Shown here one piece after another: positions 4,342-5,225 of a DNA stretch of 5,225 nucleotides. The stretch comes from Planctomycetaceae bacterium (GTDB taxonomy: Bacteria > Planctomycetota > Planctomycetia > Pirellulales > Pirellulaceae), in contig SKVE01000107.1 of the NCBI GenBank assembly GCA_007129635.1, positions 1-5,225 on the forward strand, written 5' to 3'. Position 1 is the stretch's first letter. Every line of letters starts with the position of its first letter. The notes under the pieces were generated by a model. It made no database searches and was not told the origin of the DNA. It saw only the letters and a list, made by a program, of their open reading frames with translations. Position numbers and translations under genes: made by a program.

Positions 4342-5225
4342 ATGAGTTTTGCAGGTCCGCAGGAACAGCAACGTGAGACAGCTACCGGCTATGGCGTAAC
4401 GCTGGCCGTTCTGCGGAAGGGACGCTCCGGTCCGTTCCTGGGCAGGCATCCCTGGGTCTTCGAATCGGCTATCGATCGGTTGGACGGCCAGGCAGGCCCC
4501 GGCGATGTGGTGGAATTGGTAAGCGACAAACGCCGATTCATCGCTCGAGGACTGTACAACCCGGACAGCCGCTTACGAGTTCGCTTGTATTCATGGCAGT
4601 CCGATCAGCCGCTGGACGATGCCTTTTGGCACACGCGGCTTCGGCAGGCGATCGAATTCCGACGACAACTGGTCGGCGATGATCCCGATCAGGCCGTGCG
4701 GTTGGTGTTCAGTGAATCGGATGGGCTCAGCGGATTGATCGTCGATCGTTACGCGCGCCACCTGGTCGTCCAAGTGAATTGCCTGGCGATGGCGATGCGT
4801 CAGGATCAACTGGTATCCTCGTTGGTCGATCTGGTCGGTCCGGACAGCATCAGCTTGCGATGCGAGGCGGGGATCTGCAAATCCGAGGGAATGTCGCCCG
4901 TCGGGGGCACCGTGTACGGCCAGATGCCCGAGGGGCCGGTGTTCATCCAGGAACACGGTTTACGATTCGGAGTCGATTTGGCGACGGGGCAGAAGACGGG
5001 TTTTTATTTGGACCAGCGCGATAACCGGCGCGAGGTGGCGGCGTACCTGAAGGACCGCCGCGTGCTGGATCTTTTTTGCTACACAGGAGCGTTCAGCTTG
5101 GCGGCCGCCCGGATCGGGCAGGCTCAGCACGTCCTGGGGATCGATGTCAGCGATCGCGCGATCAACATGGCGCGGGCCAACGCGGAATTGAACGGAATTG
5201 CCAACGTTTCCTTCCAACAGCAGGA
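4342..5225 (+). CDS. RlmI-type 23S rRNA (cytosine-5) methyltransferase, 3' end outside the window
   Basis: The frame is open from ATG 4342 to the window edge: 294 codons, no stop, last codon incomplete. It aligns along its length with E. coli RlmI (YccW, 396 residues), the enzyme that methylates C1962 of 23S rRNA using S-adenosylmethionine. The N-terminal PUA-like domain contains GRSGPFLGRHPWVF (27-40). The middle domain has ESDGLSGLIVDRY (125-137), EEH-like QEHG (203-206) and GQKTGFYLDQRDNR (216-229). The Rossmann-fold SAM motif I is DLFCYTGAFSLAAA (243-256), and the acidic end of the next strand is GIDVS with Asp268. The missing 100 or so residues should hold the DPP motif and the catalytic cysteine, so activity cannot be judged here. 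The first 18 residues extend beyond the RlmI start and look unstructured. It is a cytoplasmic housekeeping enzyme, probably translated from the same mRNA as the exported DUF6807 protein. A related COG1092 methyltransferase of different target specificity is the main alternative. Confidence 0.93.
   Translation, partial: MSFAGPQEQQRETATGYGVTLAVLRKGRSGPFLGRHPWVFESAIDRLDGQAGPGDVVELVSDKRRFIARGLYNPDSRLRVRLYSWQSDQPLDDAFWHTRLRQAIEFRRQLVGDDPDQAVRLVFSESDGLSGLIVDRYARHLVVQVNCLAMAMRQDQLVSSLVDLVGPDSISLRCEAGICKSEGMSPVGGTVYGQMPEGPVFIQEHGLRFGVDLATGQKTGFYLDQRDNRREVAAYLKDRRVLDLFCYTGAFSLAAARIGQAQHVLGIDVSDRAINMARANAELNGIANVSFQQQ

Noticed and set aside
4591..5217. Minus-strand frames of 121 and 85 codons near the right end
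   Set aside because: Both are antisense to the RlmI-type gene, whose frame carries all expected motifs.

Overview
The window is GC-rich bacterial DNA that most resembles a planctomycete of the Pirellulaceae/Rhodopirellula type. That placement is inferred from an exported 'PmoA-family' (DUF6807) protein, a divergent Nramp-like transporter with a long acidic tail, GC-rich codon use and GC-rich palindromic intergenic repeats. No rRNA, tRNA, transposase or CRISPR array is visible.

Layout, left to right. (1) 54-749 (+): a complete SRAP-domain protein (YedK/HMCES family), which shields abasic sites in single-stranded DNA. (2) 750-1117: a convergent intergenic region. Most of it is a compound repeat array of three 59-bp copies, each with two potential hairpins, spaced by 17- and 20-bp short units. 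A perfect-core hairpin stands at its left edge, formed with an inverted, internally deleted copy. (3) 1118-2854 (-): a complete 578-residue Nramp-fold membrane transporter in which the usual metal-binding motifs of TM1 and TM6 are replaced. It also carries an extra soluble insert and a repetitive acidic C-terminus. (4) 2855-3040: a 186-bp divergent promoter region. (5) 3041-4303 (+): a complete, exported DUF6807/PmoA-family protein. (6) 4342-5225 (+): the first 294 codons of an RlmI-type 23S rRNA methyltransferase, open at the window edge, 38 bp downstream of gene 5 and probably in the same transcript.

The genes do not form one evident pathway. The SRAP and transporter genes converge on the repeat array, which may serve as a shared transcription end. 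The transporter and DUF6807 genes diverge from a common control region. The most unusual items are the repeat array and the Nramp-like protein without canonical metal ligands. No clearly new multi-gene system is visible here.
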